From Elasticomyces elasticus (lineage: Eukaryota; Ascomycota; Dothideomycetes; Mycosphaerellales; Teratosphaeriaceae), in NCBI GenBank assembly GCA_035926095.1, contig JAVRQT010000006.1, positions 1,054,001-1,118,000 of the forward strand: DNA of 64,000 bases, written 5' to 3'. Below are positions 52,819 to 64,000 of this stretch, piece after piece. Under the pieces are notes generated by a model. The model saw only the letters and a program-made list of their open reading frames with translations, was not told the origin of the DNA and searched no databases. Position 1 is the first letter of the stretch; every line of letters starts with the position of its first letter. The position numbers and the translations under genes were made by a program.

Positions 52819-53474
52819 GTTTGGGAGAGGGAACAAAAACGTCTCAATGTACTCAGGGCATGGGCATAGGCGCCAAGACTGCGACTGCCATGTCAATGGA
52901 CAATATCATTTCGGCTCGGAAAATCATGTTCGTTGGATGATCGGACAGTCATTGTCACCGTGACTGTCGTTAGCGCGGACAACCGCTAGCGCCCGGGGGA
53001 TTCGAAGTGCCAAGGACGAATGCAGGCTGACTTGGCTGAGTACTTCTGGATCGCAGAGTACTCCTCCTCGACGCATCAACATCAAGACGCCGCATCGATT
53101 CTCGGGAGTTTCGTTGAACAACACGCAAGTACGGCTTGGGGACTTTGGTCGCCCGGCGACTCCCCCCTTCATGTTGGTTCAGTGCTATTCTTGGCAGTGA
53201 TGCCAGGTCTACCTACGCCACCTCGCCATATCGGCTGGTTATTCCAGCGTGAGACAATCCTTTGGCAGGGCTCAGATCCGCAACATGGACCCAATGAAAG
53301 TAAGCCGATAGGCAGGTTTGCGTAGCCCGCGAAATTACGCTGCCTACGGCCGGTATACGAAGGTGTAGTAGTATATGGGACAATATAAAACAATGATGCT
53401 TCCTTGATGCGAGGCATTCTCCTACTCACTGAAGCCCCCTCTTGCATGGCAAACACCGCTCACAGCCATTAGCC
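52819..53474. other. Divergent promoter region
   Basis: Between the transporter (minus) and the multi-pass gene (plus). No supported frame or RNA gene. Confidence 0.4.
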
Positions 53475-55502
53475 ATGGACAACAGCCATAGTTACATTCG
53501 CCAAGCAACGGCCTACGAACTCCTCTCACAGCCTAATGCCAACGACGCCCCGAGATCACCTCATCGCCTCAGCGTAGATTCCTTGATACCAGCACGCGAC
53601 GAGCACGACGTAGATCAAGGTCATACGAAGTTGCCAGACCAAGATCACGAGTCCGGACATCATCGGTCCCATTTCTCGCCCAAACACCATTCACTTCCCG
53701 CTTGGCTGCCCGCCCGCAACCGACACGAGCTCCTTAGACTAGCGGTCGTGTTGACGACTTTGATCCCAATTGTCTTGCTCGCAGTATATGCACCGCGGTT
53801 GTCCGAGGCGTTGGGTGCTGCGGCGTGCTTGCCCAACGGGGATTTCGTGAGTCGCATCTAATTGTGTTCCGGGCACCGAGATCTCGGGTGCTCTGCCGCT
53901 GATCATCACTCTAATACTGGTGACGATCAGATCTTTCCTGGGCAGGCCAGCATCTGGGATCCCAAGTATTTCTTCACCGTTAGCATTACCATAGGGTATG
54001 CTAGTGGTTGGAATTATACTCATGTCAAGATCCTGGCGAGTACCTCTACGTCCCCGTCGTTTCAAAGAATGGCTTTGCTGACATTCGGACTGCACAGGAC
54101 GTTTGCTGGGTAAGTGAGGACATCGTGCACTGCCCTCTCACTGCGCATGCCCCTGACCACCGCTACTTATGTTACAGGATGTCATTGTCGGACGCGGCGG
54201 GCAAATTCTCCTCATCTACATTGCCTCCCGAGTCTTCGCTTCTTCGCTTGCCTACCTAATGGAGTCTCGGCCCGTCGGTTTCGAAGCTTACGGTACGGTT
54301 GCATTCTCTACTGGCTCTATGTCCTCTATCATACCTTATTTACGCGCTCTGGTCAGCAAGCGTTATCCGGTCAATCGCTTGCCATCGACCTGGAAACCCA
54401 TCCGGATCTTCACCATGTTCGCGCTTGCTACGATCTATATTGCAGCTATGCCGACGTTGTACTCAGCCATGACAGGTTATGCAGTGGTGTCGGGGCCAGC
54501 GCTGGTTGTGCCTCCGGTCAAGTACCAGATGTCGGGCTGTGATTGCGCTGAAACGGGGGGTTGTGCGACGTTTCCTTGTGGCGGACCTGGCGCTAGTATA
54601 TATGCGGATGCTGCTGGCGGCTTCAAACGAGGTACGACAGTGTATGCCGGAGAAGGCTTGCGCCGAATCTGCGCTCTGGCTTCTGACAGAAAGACTGTAC
54701 AGGTTTCGGTGTTTGCCAGGACTGCGAGCGGGTCGAGCTAGGAGACGACATAACTATTCCAAGAGAGGATGATGCAGCGGCGACCCGTGATATTGAGGCT
54801 TGTACGTTGGTGCATCTTGGACATACGGACGCCTATGCTGACAGCCTTCATCCAGATTTCAAAGCTCACCAAGCGGATTACGACGCCGCTGCAGCCGATG
54901 CCACATGCCAGCGAGACAGTCTTGGGAAGCTTCCCTTTTGTGCACCACTCAACAAAACCAGTACCTTTCAGAGCGAAGACCAGAAGTACAAGCCTTATAC
55001 CATCGATTTGCCAGCCCCGCTACTTGACATCCTGACTTGGGGCGAGAATGCGCAGACTGGTAGCCCGAACAGTTGGCTGTGCAACGGTGTAGAGTACAAA
55101 TCGGAGTGGTTTTCGCTAAGAAATGTCACTGGAACCTGCCAAGCGGGCGGTGAGTACCAATGGGGGTTCTCCTACCTGCTGCTGTTCTCGGTCTGCATTG
55201 CGCAGTCTTTGTTCGCAGTGATGATCTATGCGCTGTGGGTTGAAGCTCATCGCTACAGGACTGTCTCTGCACCAAGAAAGATCAAGGAGACCTATAGAGC
55301 GACTGGACACGAGCAGTGGCGGGATGGCGACTATCCTTCCACGCTCAGCAGTGCGGTCAACATGGTACGGCAGGCCGAAGCGGCGCACGGGCATAGCGTA
55401 ACGCTGTGGTGTGCTCGGAAGCTGGACGACGTTATTTGGCGTGGGGAAGAGGGCATGAGAGCGGCGCGACTTCCGGACGATGGTTACGAGATAGTCCATT
55501 AA
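53475..55502 (+). CDS. Uncharacterised multi-pass fungal membrane protein (one junction unresolved)
   Basis: Exons 53475-53846, 53931-53995, a short exon ending 54109, 54178-54639 and 54690-55502. Donors are GTGAGT, GTATGC, GTAAGT and GTGTAT. Parts read as one protein: a Pro/His-rich N-terminus, a first span RLAVVLTTLIPIVLLAVYAP, IWDPKYFFTVSITIG, DVIVGRGGQILLIYIASRVFAS (in parts), several more spans, a Cys-rich lumenal stretch, and a final span SYLLLFSVCIAQSLFAVMIYAL. I have seen this pattern in unnamed Pezizomycotina proteins. The exon ending GG at 53995 cannot be joined in frame to GFADIRTAQDVCW, which looks right by pattern, so a 1-nt disruption or a missed splice site is possible. Confidence 0.6.
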
Positions 55503-55964
55503 CCTTGGAAGTTATGGCGATTGCATATTGCTGGTCTCATGGTCTCGGTCACGTGAGCATCAGACGCAAAGGCGACTTCATCTGGTCAACGGTTGCCTTC
55601 GTGGTCGTCAGCTTTGTGGTCGTCGATACTGAATGGGAGTTGGTCGGAGACGATTTCAATTTTTTTAGCCAACAGTGAGAGGCACTGCGACTCGCACCTC
55701 AAGCCTGAGGTGACTAGCAACTTCGAAAACAAGCCAACAGCATCTGAGCCGCGACTGAGACCCCAACGGTCAAATCTCCCCACGAAAACACAAGTCCCTC
55801 CCATATCCCTTTCCATCGGCCATGAGCCATAAGCGAGACTGTTCAACACAAGATCCATCCCAGCGCCGAAGTGATGTACAAGTCAGTCTTCCCACCTATC
55901 TCAAAGGCCGTACAGCAACTCGAACTGTCTGGCTGTGTTCAAGGAATGGAGCCGCCGTCGGAAC
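55503..55964. other. Intergenic, no gene seen
   Basis: Converging 3' ends of the multi-pass gene and the argonaute; no supported frame. Confidence 0.45.
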
Positions 55965-58843
55965 TCAGACGTAGAACATGGTGCGCGCGATCGCAGTCAT
56001 CTGAGGGTTCGCACGCACCCTGCGATCCGGCCAACAACCCTTGTTGCCTAAAGCCAGCCAATCGGAGAAGAACTGATCCTGCTCCTCTTCGGTTGCCGTG
56101 CCTGCGCCTGGCATGGTGGCCAACACACCAGCAATCCCCGTCTCCGACGGACGTTGCGGGTGCTGTGGAACGAGCAGGGCTCGCAAGTAGCATCTTCCGC
56201 GCTCCGCAAGACGGTCGGCATAGTATGCTGGGGCTGCGTACGAGATCGGAGTGAGGGCGGTCGCGAAGGTGAAGCAAAGATGGAAGGTGATCTGCTGCAA
56301 CTCGCTGGCTTTGAGCTTCATGTCATTGTGAATGACAAAGTAGTGGCACGGCCGGGCTGTACCATTGAGTGCGCGGTGAGACTGCAGGTAGAAGTCGAAG
56401 TGGTAGGGCGAACGGATGCTCAGATCGTCTACCAAAAGGCCAGGCAAGAAGTTTGACTTGGCATCGAGCATCGATCTGTCTGCGGCATTCTCGCGTGGGA
56501 AGAAACGTGTATGGTGGCGTTTGTCGCATACCACGATGGTGATGCGTGGCTTGTAGTTCTTGACGTTCGACTTCTTGGCTGCAGCTTCACACCCAAGCTG
56601 AACCTTGCGGAGTTCGTCTTGCTTGACCATTGCGAACTGACTCTCGCTGACTCCATCGCGATAGAAGAGTATGTCTGCTGGCAATATCTTCTTGTTTTGG
56701 GACTGGGCATACCAATGAACGAGACGTTCACAGATCATGTCGTCGAGAGCTTCGATCATCTCCTGCTTGCTTCTCTGCAGCCGCAACGAGCCAGGATACG
56801 TCATCCCAACCGCGTCGCAGGAAGCAACCACGGCAGCAATAGATGGACAGTGTGACACACTCCCGCCGCTTGGATGCGTAACATCAGCGCCAACCATCAT
56901 CGTGCCGGCCTTGTGTGCGATGCGGGACATCTCGTGATTGTAACCGCCTGTCTTGATGTTGAACTTCATGGCGATGTTTGCCTGGAACGCCTCATCATTC
57001 AGAAGATGAGCTTTTGCATGTGTAATGCAAACAGTGTTCGTGTCTGCCTGAGTGTCGAAATACGTCTTGATCGCGGCGTAGTCATGAGACGATTGCTTCG
57101 CCGGTAGTATGACGAGGATCACAGGCAGCGTGGCCGGCTTGGCCATGTTCACAAGCTGAGCCAAGGCCGTCTGTAGCTGAGCAGCCGTTGGCGGAACCAT
57201 CTGCTGCACAACGACGTTGATATGCTCCACACGCCGTTTCTTGTTGCCCGTTGTGATGCCATAGATACTGAGCGCATCCGCCAGTGCGGTGAAATTGTTC
57301 TTGGTGCCACTCCCGAAGTCGAGAACGCCCAACACTTCAAGGCGACCACCTTTCACAAAAGCCTTCTTTCTCAGGTTCCAGGAGCCGTTGCGCAAGTCCG
57401 CAACTTCAGCGGATACTCTGTTCGCATAGTGCAGTCCAGGCACATTCAACCTGCTCGCAGTCACCTCCTTCATCTTCGGCGTAATGTTAAGCTTGACACG
57501 CGAGAGGAGGTGCGTCGTGTCGAAGATGCGCGCTGAGCCTGGCCTCAGCACATCCTCGATCTCCGATACATTGGCAAGGGGAGGACGCTGGGCCACCTCC
57601 AGCATCTTCTTCATATCTGCTTCACGCAGAATGCCGCGCTTGGCTTGGTGCTCTTCGATCCAAAGCAGCTCGGGCGGAACGAAGACAGGATGATCCTTTG
57701 ATCCGGTGTTGACGACAAGGAAATGCGGATGCTGAATTCGTGTGCCTTGTTGCAAGACATATCTGTTGAATTAGTCTTCGATCGAAATTTGGCCATGTTG
57801 TGGATGAAGGAACTTCGTGTCACGAGCACTTTGTCCAAAGCCATTGACACGCTTCAGCCGGCCTTACGTGGGCCCGTTGGCTGATTGGCGAGGATCGGAG
57901 AACGTTGCTGAGGCTTGGTTGGGTCCGGCGGGGTGTACATGTAGCGGACCTGGAGCTGGCTGGCAAGCATCTTGAACGTAGCATCAAGACCCCTCGCTTG
58001 TGTCAATGAGTGCGGATCCAAGACCAATCCTTGCATCCGTTGAAATTTCTCCTCGTACTTGGTGATGTAGTTGAGCAAAGGCCGCGCAGTGATGAAAGCT
58101 GTGGCGACGCTGTGCACGTTCATCGCCAGACCGTTGGTGAAAGCACGCACTGAGCTGAAATGACCAGTTCGGCCTTGAAGTCCACTTGGCCATTCGCTCT
58201 GCCTCGACAATGGGAAGAACTTCTCCCGTCCGACCTTGACGGCCACAGGGGGGGATTGATCGGTCGCTTTGGCTCTTGTGAGCACGTTGAGTGCAGAAAG
58301 CCATTTGGAACAGTCGTGCAAGTTGGTGCCTTTGCAGAAGTCGAGGATGGAAGCTTGATCGAGCTCGTGAATGCGCTGAATCTGCACTTGAAGTGCTACC
58401 GGGACTGTGATGTCGGACTGATTGTGCCACGTAATGTTGAAGACCATGGAGTTGGACGTTGGCGAAGTGGAGGCAAAGGTAGCGCCGGGTGCGTCCTCGA
58501 GCGACCTCAAGCTTATCAAAGTGCCGTTCCAGTCCGTGACACAGTCTTGCCCGATGCCGTTGCTCAAGAAGAATTGATCGTGGAGCACGAGTCGGATGAA
58601 GTCCTTCTTGACGTTCTTGTTTGCGAGATCCCTGCCGTTGATCTGCGGGAAGGCGAAGGAGTAGACATAGATTCTGTCTGGGAGTTTCGTGAGGTCGACG
58701 TCGAAGAAGTTGGTTCGGATCTTGATGGGCTTCTCCGGCGCAGCGCCGGAGTCGTCGGGTCGTGAAGCATACTTCTCGTCAAAGAAGTTTGGTCGTTCTG
58801 GGGCTAGGCTCGTTGCTGCCATCGCAGCGGTGAGCTCGGCCAT
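55965..58843 (-). pseudogene. Argonaute gene, apparently disabled by a frameshift and a stop
   Basis: Minus strand. 57854-58843 encodes the N-terminal and start of the PAZ region (MAELTAAM start; PNFFDEKYASRPDDSG; VLDPHSLTQARGLDATFK). 55965-57755 encodes the rest, PIWI included: GADVTHPSGGS and YRDGVSESQFAM carry two catalytic Asp, and PAYYADRL puts Asp at the third position. Between them, 57756-57853 reads VNGFGQSARDTKF...ISIED then a TAA (57771-57773) then FNRYVLQQG, all in frame with the 3' part. The 5' part shifts frame by one base near 57862-57866 and stops at 57854. No GT-AG intron joins the halves in frame without deleting the conserved PAZ block. A sequencing error could mimic one of the two breaks. 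Confidence 0.7.
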
Positions 58844-60600
58844 TGCAGTTCCTGAAAGTGAATGATGATGTGATGGGGGAGAAAAAGATAGAAACCAGCA
58901 CTGCATGCGAGATATACTCATCTACAGTTTGCGAGTTTCAGGCAGCGACTTGACGTGACAAAGGCTGGTAGCAATCGTGTTGAACAACGCTTTGATGGCA
59001 GGTTCGAGACGGTACCAGGCCTCAGAGACCCATGTCGTTGCTTGCGTGAATGCCAAAGATGGGGGGGGGGGGGGGGGGGGGGTAGAGGTGCTGCACTCAG
59101 TGTGCGGTACAAAGAAATTAGCCCGGAAGGTCCTGGAACTGTAGGCCATCGTGAGCAAGCCGTGAGACCTGCATATCGTGCCCTTTTAGAAAACAACGAA
59201 AGGATGTGATCCGTGGCAGCAAGCTATCCAAGAGAGTAGCGAGCAGCCGTCCCGTGGTTGGGGGTGAGTGGCAAATCTGCGTCCAAGTACCGGCATAGCG
59301 TAGGCAACGAATGGAACTCAATGCGACTGATACCGTGAAACCAGAGAACAGATGCGACTTGGCTATCTCGTGTCAGAACATACCGGTAGAAGTTCAAATA
59401 GCTGCTCTTTGATTAGGTGATGTCGTAGTCATGGCCTAGTCGATCGTTCCCTCCAAAGGAAAATTATCTGCCCAATAAGTAATACTCCGGTTTTGAAACT
59501 GTGTGTTCACACGACTGATGTGATTCCTTGAGGACTTGTCAACAACAGCGATCGATTGTAGAGACGAACATTGCCTTGCTGTAAGGGAGCTGTGCACGTA
59601 AAAGCGAGGACGGGATGATGTCGTGGAGTTCTGACGCTATGAGCCAGCACGCATGTATGGAAGGTACACCAAGGCAACCCTTATTGTGCATGTCTCCCTG
59701 ATTGGTAGTCTCGTGAGTTCTCGCAGATCCAGGCAAGCTCGTTTTGTCCTGTGAGATGGCGAAGCCCAGGATCCGTACACACTGGACGTGGAAGAGCGTT
59801 GCCGCAACGTTGATAATCTCAGTGCGATCTCTTCAGCTGCTATTCTCGGCCTGCCTTGGTGGGCAACACCACATGTCGTTGGGATGCCAGCGTGGCGGTG
59901 ATCGGCGAGATTTTCTCTCTCGGGTGGCGTCAAAACGTGCCCGCCGAATTGAGACAGGCACATGCAAATGTTGCGACTGTACCCAAACACTCCAGTCGCA
60001 AGCAAACAACATCGAGGCCATCGAGCCCTTCATCGCCAGCGACACGATCAGTGGATTACAAGACCCACCAGCATCATTCCGACGCTACCAACGACACGCT
60101 GTAGAACACTTCGCTACGCGTATCGCAGTCTTGGCAGGTTTCATCATCTCACCCCAACTGATAACCGCTTGCAAGTCCAAGTGTTCGACCTCTCAGCCGA
60201 CCCCCTTCTCTTCACACTCACTCCCAGATCTTGCTCTCACGCTCTCATACTGTCGGTCTTTACCACCTTACCTTGACGCAGCCAAGCAGATCTGAGAAGC
60301 CATCAATCGCTGTTTCTTCGGCACCAACGTCACCATCAAAACTTAGAACAACAAACACCACATAATCACATTCCGTGTAGCACTTCTACCACGCATCGCC
60401 ATCGACGACATAGCCATCTCCGCATTGCCAACCCGCTTCAACCTCACGAAACCCCTGGCAGCACCTGTATTTTATCTGGCAACTTGGGGACGTCTGCAGA
60501 GCAGGAACCATCAATTACGGCTTCCCTGGCACTCGCAGCCACATCTTGACAATACAACATCCCCGACATACAACATAGCATCGAGCACCTCCCAGGGGAT
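58844..60600. other. 1.75-kb intergenic region with poly-G tract
   Basis: Separates the divergent argonaute and channel genes. It holds a 22-nt G run (59061-59082). A 183-codon plus-strand frame (59744-60295) looks like leader, not a gene. Confidence 0.4.
59061..59082 (+). repeat. Homopolymer of 22 G
   Basis: An uninterrupted run of 22 G, about 220 nt upstream of the argonaute start codon. Such a run is unstable in replication and hard to sequence, so its length is uncertain. Confidence 0.9.
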
Positions 60601-63600
60601 ATGTCTACTCCAGTAGACACGCCCAGCGACGAGAGACTCCAACCTACATACTCCCATCAACCTCGGATTAGCGAAGAAAGAAGCGAGCACAGACAGAGCA
60701 TAGACCGACACTCTCTCCCATCATACAATGTCAATAACCAACCGCGTTCCGGTAGCACCGATGAGAATACAGTGGTCGGCGAAGAGCACAAGGAGAACAT
60801 ACAGCCTAGAGTTGGCCGTGCTAGAGGCATGTCCCACCTCACGGTAGCTACGGAGTATGAGCCCGGAGACCCATTGCGTTCCATCAACAGCCCGTCACAG
60901 ACCCGAGAGCAGGCGCACAGGCTCGATGACGACCTGGCCTTACTCAAGATTGAGCGGCAGGTATCACGACTGGCGGAGGAAGAAGAACTGGCACGCTCTC
61001 AAAGTCAAGATGAGGACGGAATATATCGCTCCAAGTCGCGTCGACGAGATGAGCACGTGGACGAATTCGACATCGCTACAAACCCGGTTCACGAGAAAAC
61101 ACAAGTCTATAAGCCAGTAGAACATCCTGAATCCGGCTTCGGGAAATTCGTGAAGCGCGTACACAAATCAAACTGGGTGGTTCGATACGTAACCTACATC
61201 GCGCCCTTAGTCCTGATCCTACTCATCCCGCTCCTGCTCGGCGCTTTCGTGTTCAAACAAGCAACAGTCGGCGGCGTCTACCTCCTCTGGTTCATGATCT
61301 GGCTTGAAATCGTCTGGCTGACACTCTGGGCCGGCCGGATCCTGGCCAAGTGTCTCCCCTGGCCTATTGGACTGATGTCGAGTCTTTTCACCAACAACAG
61401 CAAAAAGTGGCGCGACATGGGCAAGCAACTCGAGTTGCCGGCTACACTCTTTTTCTGGTGGCTTGCGATTGAAATCTCCTTTTTACCTACGATGAGGAAT
61501 CACCTCAAACCACCGAATCATGGCCAGCAGCATTGGATGGGGCCGATGAATAAGGTTATCATTTCGATTTTCGTGGCGGCTGTGCTGAATTTCTTTGAAA
61601 AGATTATCATTCAGCTTATTGCCATTAGCTTTCATCTTCGAACCTACGCCGACCGAATCGAGATCAACAAATTCCAGATCGCCTCCCTAACCAAGCTGTA
61701 CATCTACAGCAAGGCCAAGATAGCAATGGAGGACTCCGAATTCGAACAACCATCTGGCGGTCCTGGATCGGGCGCCCGCACACCTGGCATGCTTGTCAAC
61801 GAGGCAGCGAAGACAACCAAGGAGGTCTTCACTCGTTTCGGCGATATCGCGGGTAAGGTGGCGGGGGATTTTACCGGCAAGCAGGCGAACAAGAGCACAC
61901 ATCCTAATCAGGTGGTTCTCACGTTGATTGGTTCGACTGGGGGTGCGCAGGTGCTGGCGAGGAGGTTGTATCGGACTTTTGCGAGGGAGGAGACGGAGAC
62001 GGTGTATTCGGATGATTTGAAGAATGCGTTTGAGAATGATGAGGAGGCTGAGGCGGCGTTTAGTATGTTCGATAAGGTGAGCAACTTCTATGCCACTATA
62101 GCCGTCCACTCATGCTAATTATCATGCCTAGGACATGAATGGGGATATTTCGATGGAGGAGCTGGAGGTAAGCAAATCGATGTTCTCGAGACCGCCGAGT
62201 GGCTACAGGCTGCGGCCATCGGTCTTAGCTTGTTATTTTGATGTTTCAGGACAGAGATGCCTCAGAGCCACGTCAAGCTCTTTTCGATGTCTGCAACACC
62301 CGCTAATCCCATCGATTCTAGGCAGTATGCGTCGAGATCGGCCGGGAACGCAAATCCATCACCGCATCCCTCAAGGACCTGGACTCCGTGGTTTCCAAAT
62401 TGGACGACGTTTTCATGTTCATTGTCTTTATTATCACGATTCTGGTCTTTATATCGCTGATTTCCACCTCGGCCGCTGGCGTGCTCACTAGTGCTGGGTC
62501 GGCCGTATTGGCGCTTAGTTGGCTCTTCAGCGTGACGGCCCAGGAGTTCCTGCAATCGATTATATTCGTCTTCGTCAAGCATCCCTTCGACGTGGGCGAT
62601 CGCGTGGGAATATACGGCAATACTGGAGCCCTTGGCAGAGGTGACGACTACTTTGTTAAGGAGATCAGCCTACTGTGAGCAAAACCAATTTCCTTGGCTG
62701 TGTGGCATCTCGGGACCGCCGAGTGGCTACGAGCTGCGGCCATCGGCCTCAGCTTGTTAACCGATGGTCTTAGGCCAGAGATGTCTCGCGGCCAGGGCAA
62801 GCCGTTCTAGAGAGATATTCGCTAACCTTGCCACCCATTGCTTTTAGTTACACCGAATTCAAGAAGATGGAAGGACACGTCGTTCAAGCTCCCAACAGCT
62901 ACCTCAACTCGCTTTTCATCCTCAACCAGCGGCGTTCCGGCGGACTTGCAGAAGCCATAAACATCACGATAAAGTTCGGCACAACAATCGATCAGATTGA
63001 CGGTCTTCGCAACAAACTTCTCGACTTCGTCAGAGCGGAGAAGCGCGAATACCAAGGCAACATCCTCACCGAACTTCGAGACATCGTCGACGTACAAAGT
63101 CTGTCTCTGAATGTTGTTTTCTTCTACAAGTCCAACTGGCAAAACGAGGGGTTGCGCCTGGCGCGCCGCAACAAGTTTTTCTGCGCCTTGATGGTCAGTA
63201 TTCAAGAGCTTGGGATCGAAGGACCTCAGATGCGCTATCCGGGTATGAGGCAGTCGTTCCCGATGTACCTGCAGAACGTACCACACGTGCAAGTTCCGGG
63301 CATGGGTCATAGTGGACATCCGGATCTGCCTGGAGGTGCTGTTGAGCCCCAGGCTGGCCCAGACGGACCACAAGACCCGCCTTTCGTCTCTCCAGCACCA
63401 GGTCAAGACTTCAGCTCTGGAGCGCCCAATTCGAGGGCTCGTACAGGATCCATTATGAGGGGATCCCGGACTCGTGGCGAGTCTCTTTCCGCCATGAACC
63501 GAAGAGTAGACTTCAGCCTGGGTGCAAGCAGCAGCGCTTCTGGCGATTATGCCGGAGATGTGTACGAAGACCGCAAGCGTGTCCGCATCCCAACCGAGAT

Positions 63601-63907
63601 CATGGAGGCCTCGGAGTCTAGAGCCAGGGAGCGCACCTCCCAGGAGCGTACGAGCCGTGAGATGGCTCACTCGACCTCGCGGGAGTCAGCGTTTCAGCCT
63701 GGCAATCTCGCTCGTCGCGCGACCGAAACAAGCAGTCGTCGCAATCGATTTTTCGGCAAGGCTCGTCCGGGTACCAGCGACGAGCAGGTTTTGATGGAGA
63801 GCGGCGTTATGGCTGGCATTCCCGAGAATCCCTCCACTGCTGGTAGTGATGCGCAGAGACCACTGGGCAGAAGCCAAACTCAGGATTTCGAGCTGAGGCG
63901 GCTCTAG
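60601..63907 (+). CDS. Mechanosensitive ion channel, MscS-like with EF-hand (Msy1/Msy2 type)
   Basis: Four exons: 60601-62076, 62132-62167 (36 nt), 62322-62674 and 62848-63907 (2925 nt, 974 aa). The N-terminus is disordered; several spans follow from about residue 195. An EF-hand loop DKDMNGDISMEEL crosses the first splice site. The pore-lining MscS helix and beta domain are VFIITILVFISLISTSAAGVL (in part), ALSWLFSVTAQEFLQSIIFVFVKHPFDVGDRVGIYG (in parts) and EGHVVQAPNSYL. It matches fission yeast Msy1/Msy2, ER channels that shape Ca2+ responses to hypo-osmotic shock. Introns 2 and 3 are 154 and 173 nt and share a repeated sequence. Confidence 0.93.
62185..62290 (+). repeat. Introner-like repeat, copy 1 (in intron 2 of the channel gene)
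   Basis: Starts CTCGAGACCGCCGAGTGGCTAC and runs to about 62290 inside an intron. It aligns over about 105 nt with copy 2 in the next intron at roughly 80 percent identity by eye. Confidence 0.8.
62709..62812 (+). repeat. Introner-like repeat, copy 2 (in intron 3 of the channel gene)
   Basis: Begins CTCGGGACCGCCGAGTGGCTAC and shares CTGCGGCCATCGG, AGCTTGTTA and CAGAGATG with copy 1 in the same order. The flanking splice sites and intron ends differ. Confidence 0.8.
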
Positions 63908-64000
63908 TTGTAGATCTATGTATACGATAACCATGCTGCTATGAATGATCTCCCTGACACTGCCTGGTCACGAGCCCCAATGCTCGGCGATTTGCTATCG

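Noticed and set aside
57766..57884. A single GT-AG intron (CCCAC|GTAAGG ... TTCAACAG) that would rescue the argonaute
   Set aside because: The phases do not match: it joins the halves out of frame, and it would also remove the conserved VNGFGQSARDTKF block.
1..64000. CRISPR array, prokaryotic operons, insertion sequences, integrated virus
   Set aside because: No spaced direct repeats of that kind, no transposase, reverse transcriptase or capsid-like frame; the DNA is eukaryotic nuclear sequence.

Overview
The window is nuclear DNA of a filamentous ascomycete. Its genes are dense, on both strands, each with its own promoter, and split by short introns (about 49-60 nt) with GTRAGT-like donors, CTAAC/CTGAC branch sites and CAG/TAG acceptors. 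Gene content (class I hydrophobin, fungal P450, Mpo1-like protein, Reg1-like PP1 subunit, NPP-type phosphodiesterase, EF-hand MscS channel, C2H2 and bHLH regulators) fits Pezizomycotina. Repeated, introner-like sequence inside introns suggests Dothideomycetes, which is an inference. The species cannot be named from sequence alone.

Layout. 0-7.8 kb: a Cys-containing protein of unknown function, an interrupted tRNA-Arg gene, a coiled-coil membrane protein, an NTF2-like protein and a GT92-like glycosyltransferase. 8-15 kb: an MDR reductase, a hydrophobin rebuilt from three exons, a five-exon P450, a single-pass surface protein and a four-exon Mpo1-like enzyme. 15.2-19.3 kb: ATP1 (mitochondrial ATP synthase alpha). 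Its sixth intron is 1.83 kb and carries an intact 389-codon ORF with a GIY-YIG-like region and two C2H2 fingers. 20-31 kb: a C2H2 factor, a disordered fungal protein, an ELMO/CED-12 protein and a Reg1-like PP1 regulatory subunit. 34-40 kb: dynein intermediate chain divergent from ATP synthase subunit e, then two tRNA-like loci and two unrecognised ORFs. 40-47 kb: a membrane protein, an MFS transporter, a small basic protein and an ectonucleotide pyrophosphatase. 47-55.5 kb: a bHLH factor, a UAA-family nucleotide-sugar transporter and an unrecognised multi-pass protein. 56-64 kb: an argonaute gene that looks disabled, and a mechanosensitive channel.

The most unusual signals all concern intervening sequences. 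(1) A tRNA-Arg(ACG) gene folds into a canonical cloverleaf only after removing three mRNA-type GT-AG introns of 51-58 nt, one on each side of a 5-nt exon, plus a 20-nt anticodon-loop intron. (2) The ATP1 intron looks like a nuclear niche for a homing-type gene, flanked by short palindromes and by two copies of a 71-nt intron-like repeat. (3) Two introns of the MscS channel gene share a diverged sequence of about 105 nt, as introner-like elements do. (4) The argonaute gene has a frameshift and an in-frame stop close together in its PAZ region.

Exon borders were placed by hand from splice consensus, frame and family conservation. In every multi-exon gene with closed coordinates the exon lengths sum to a multiple of three. 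The order of neighbouring genes suggests no operon-like cooperation; genes are discussed singly.
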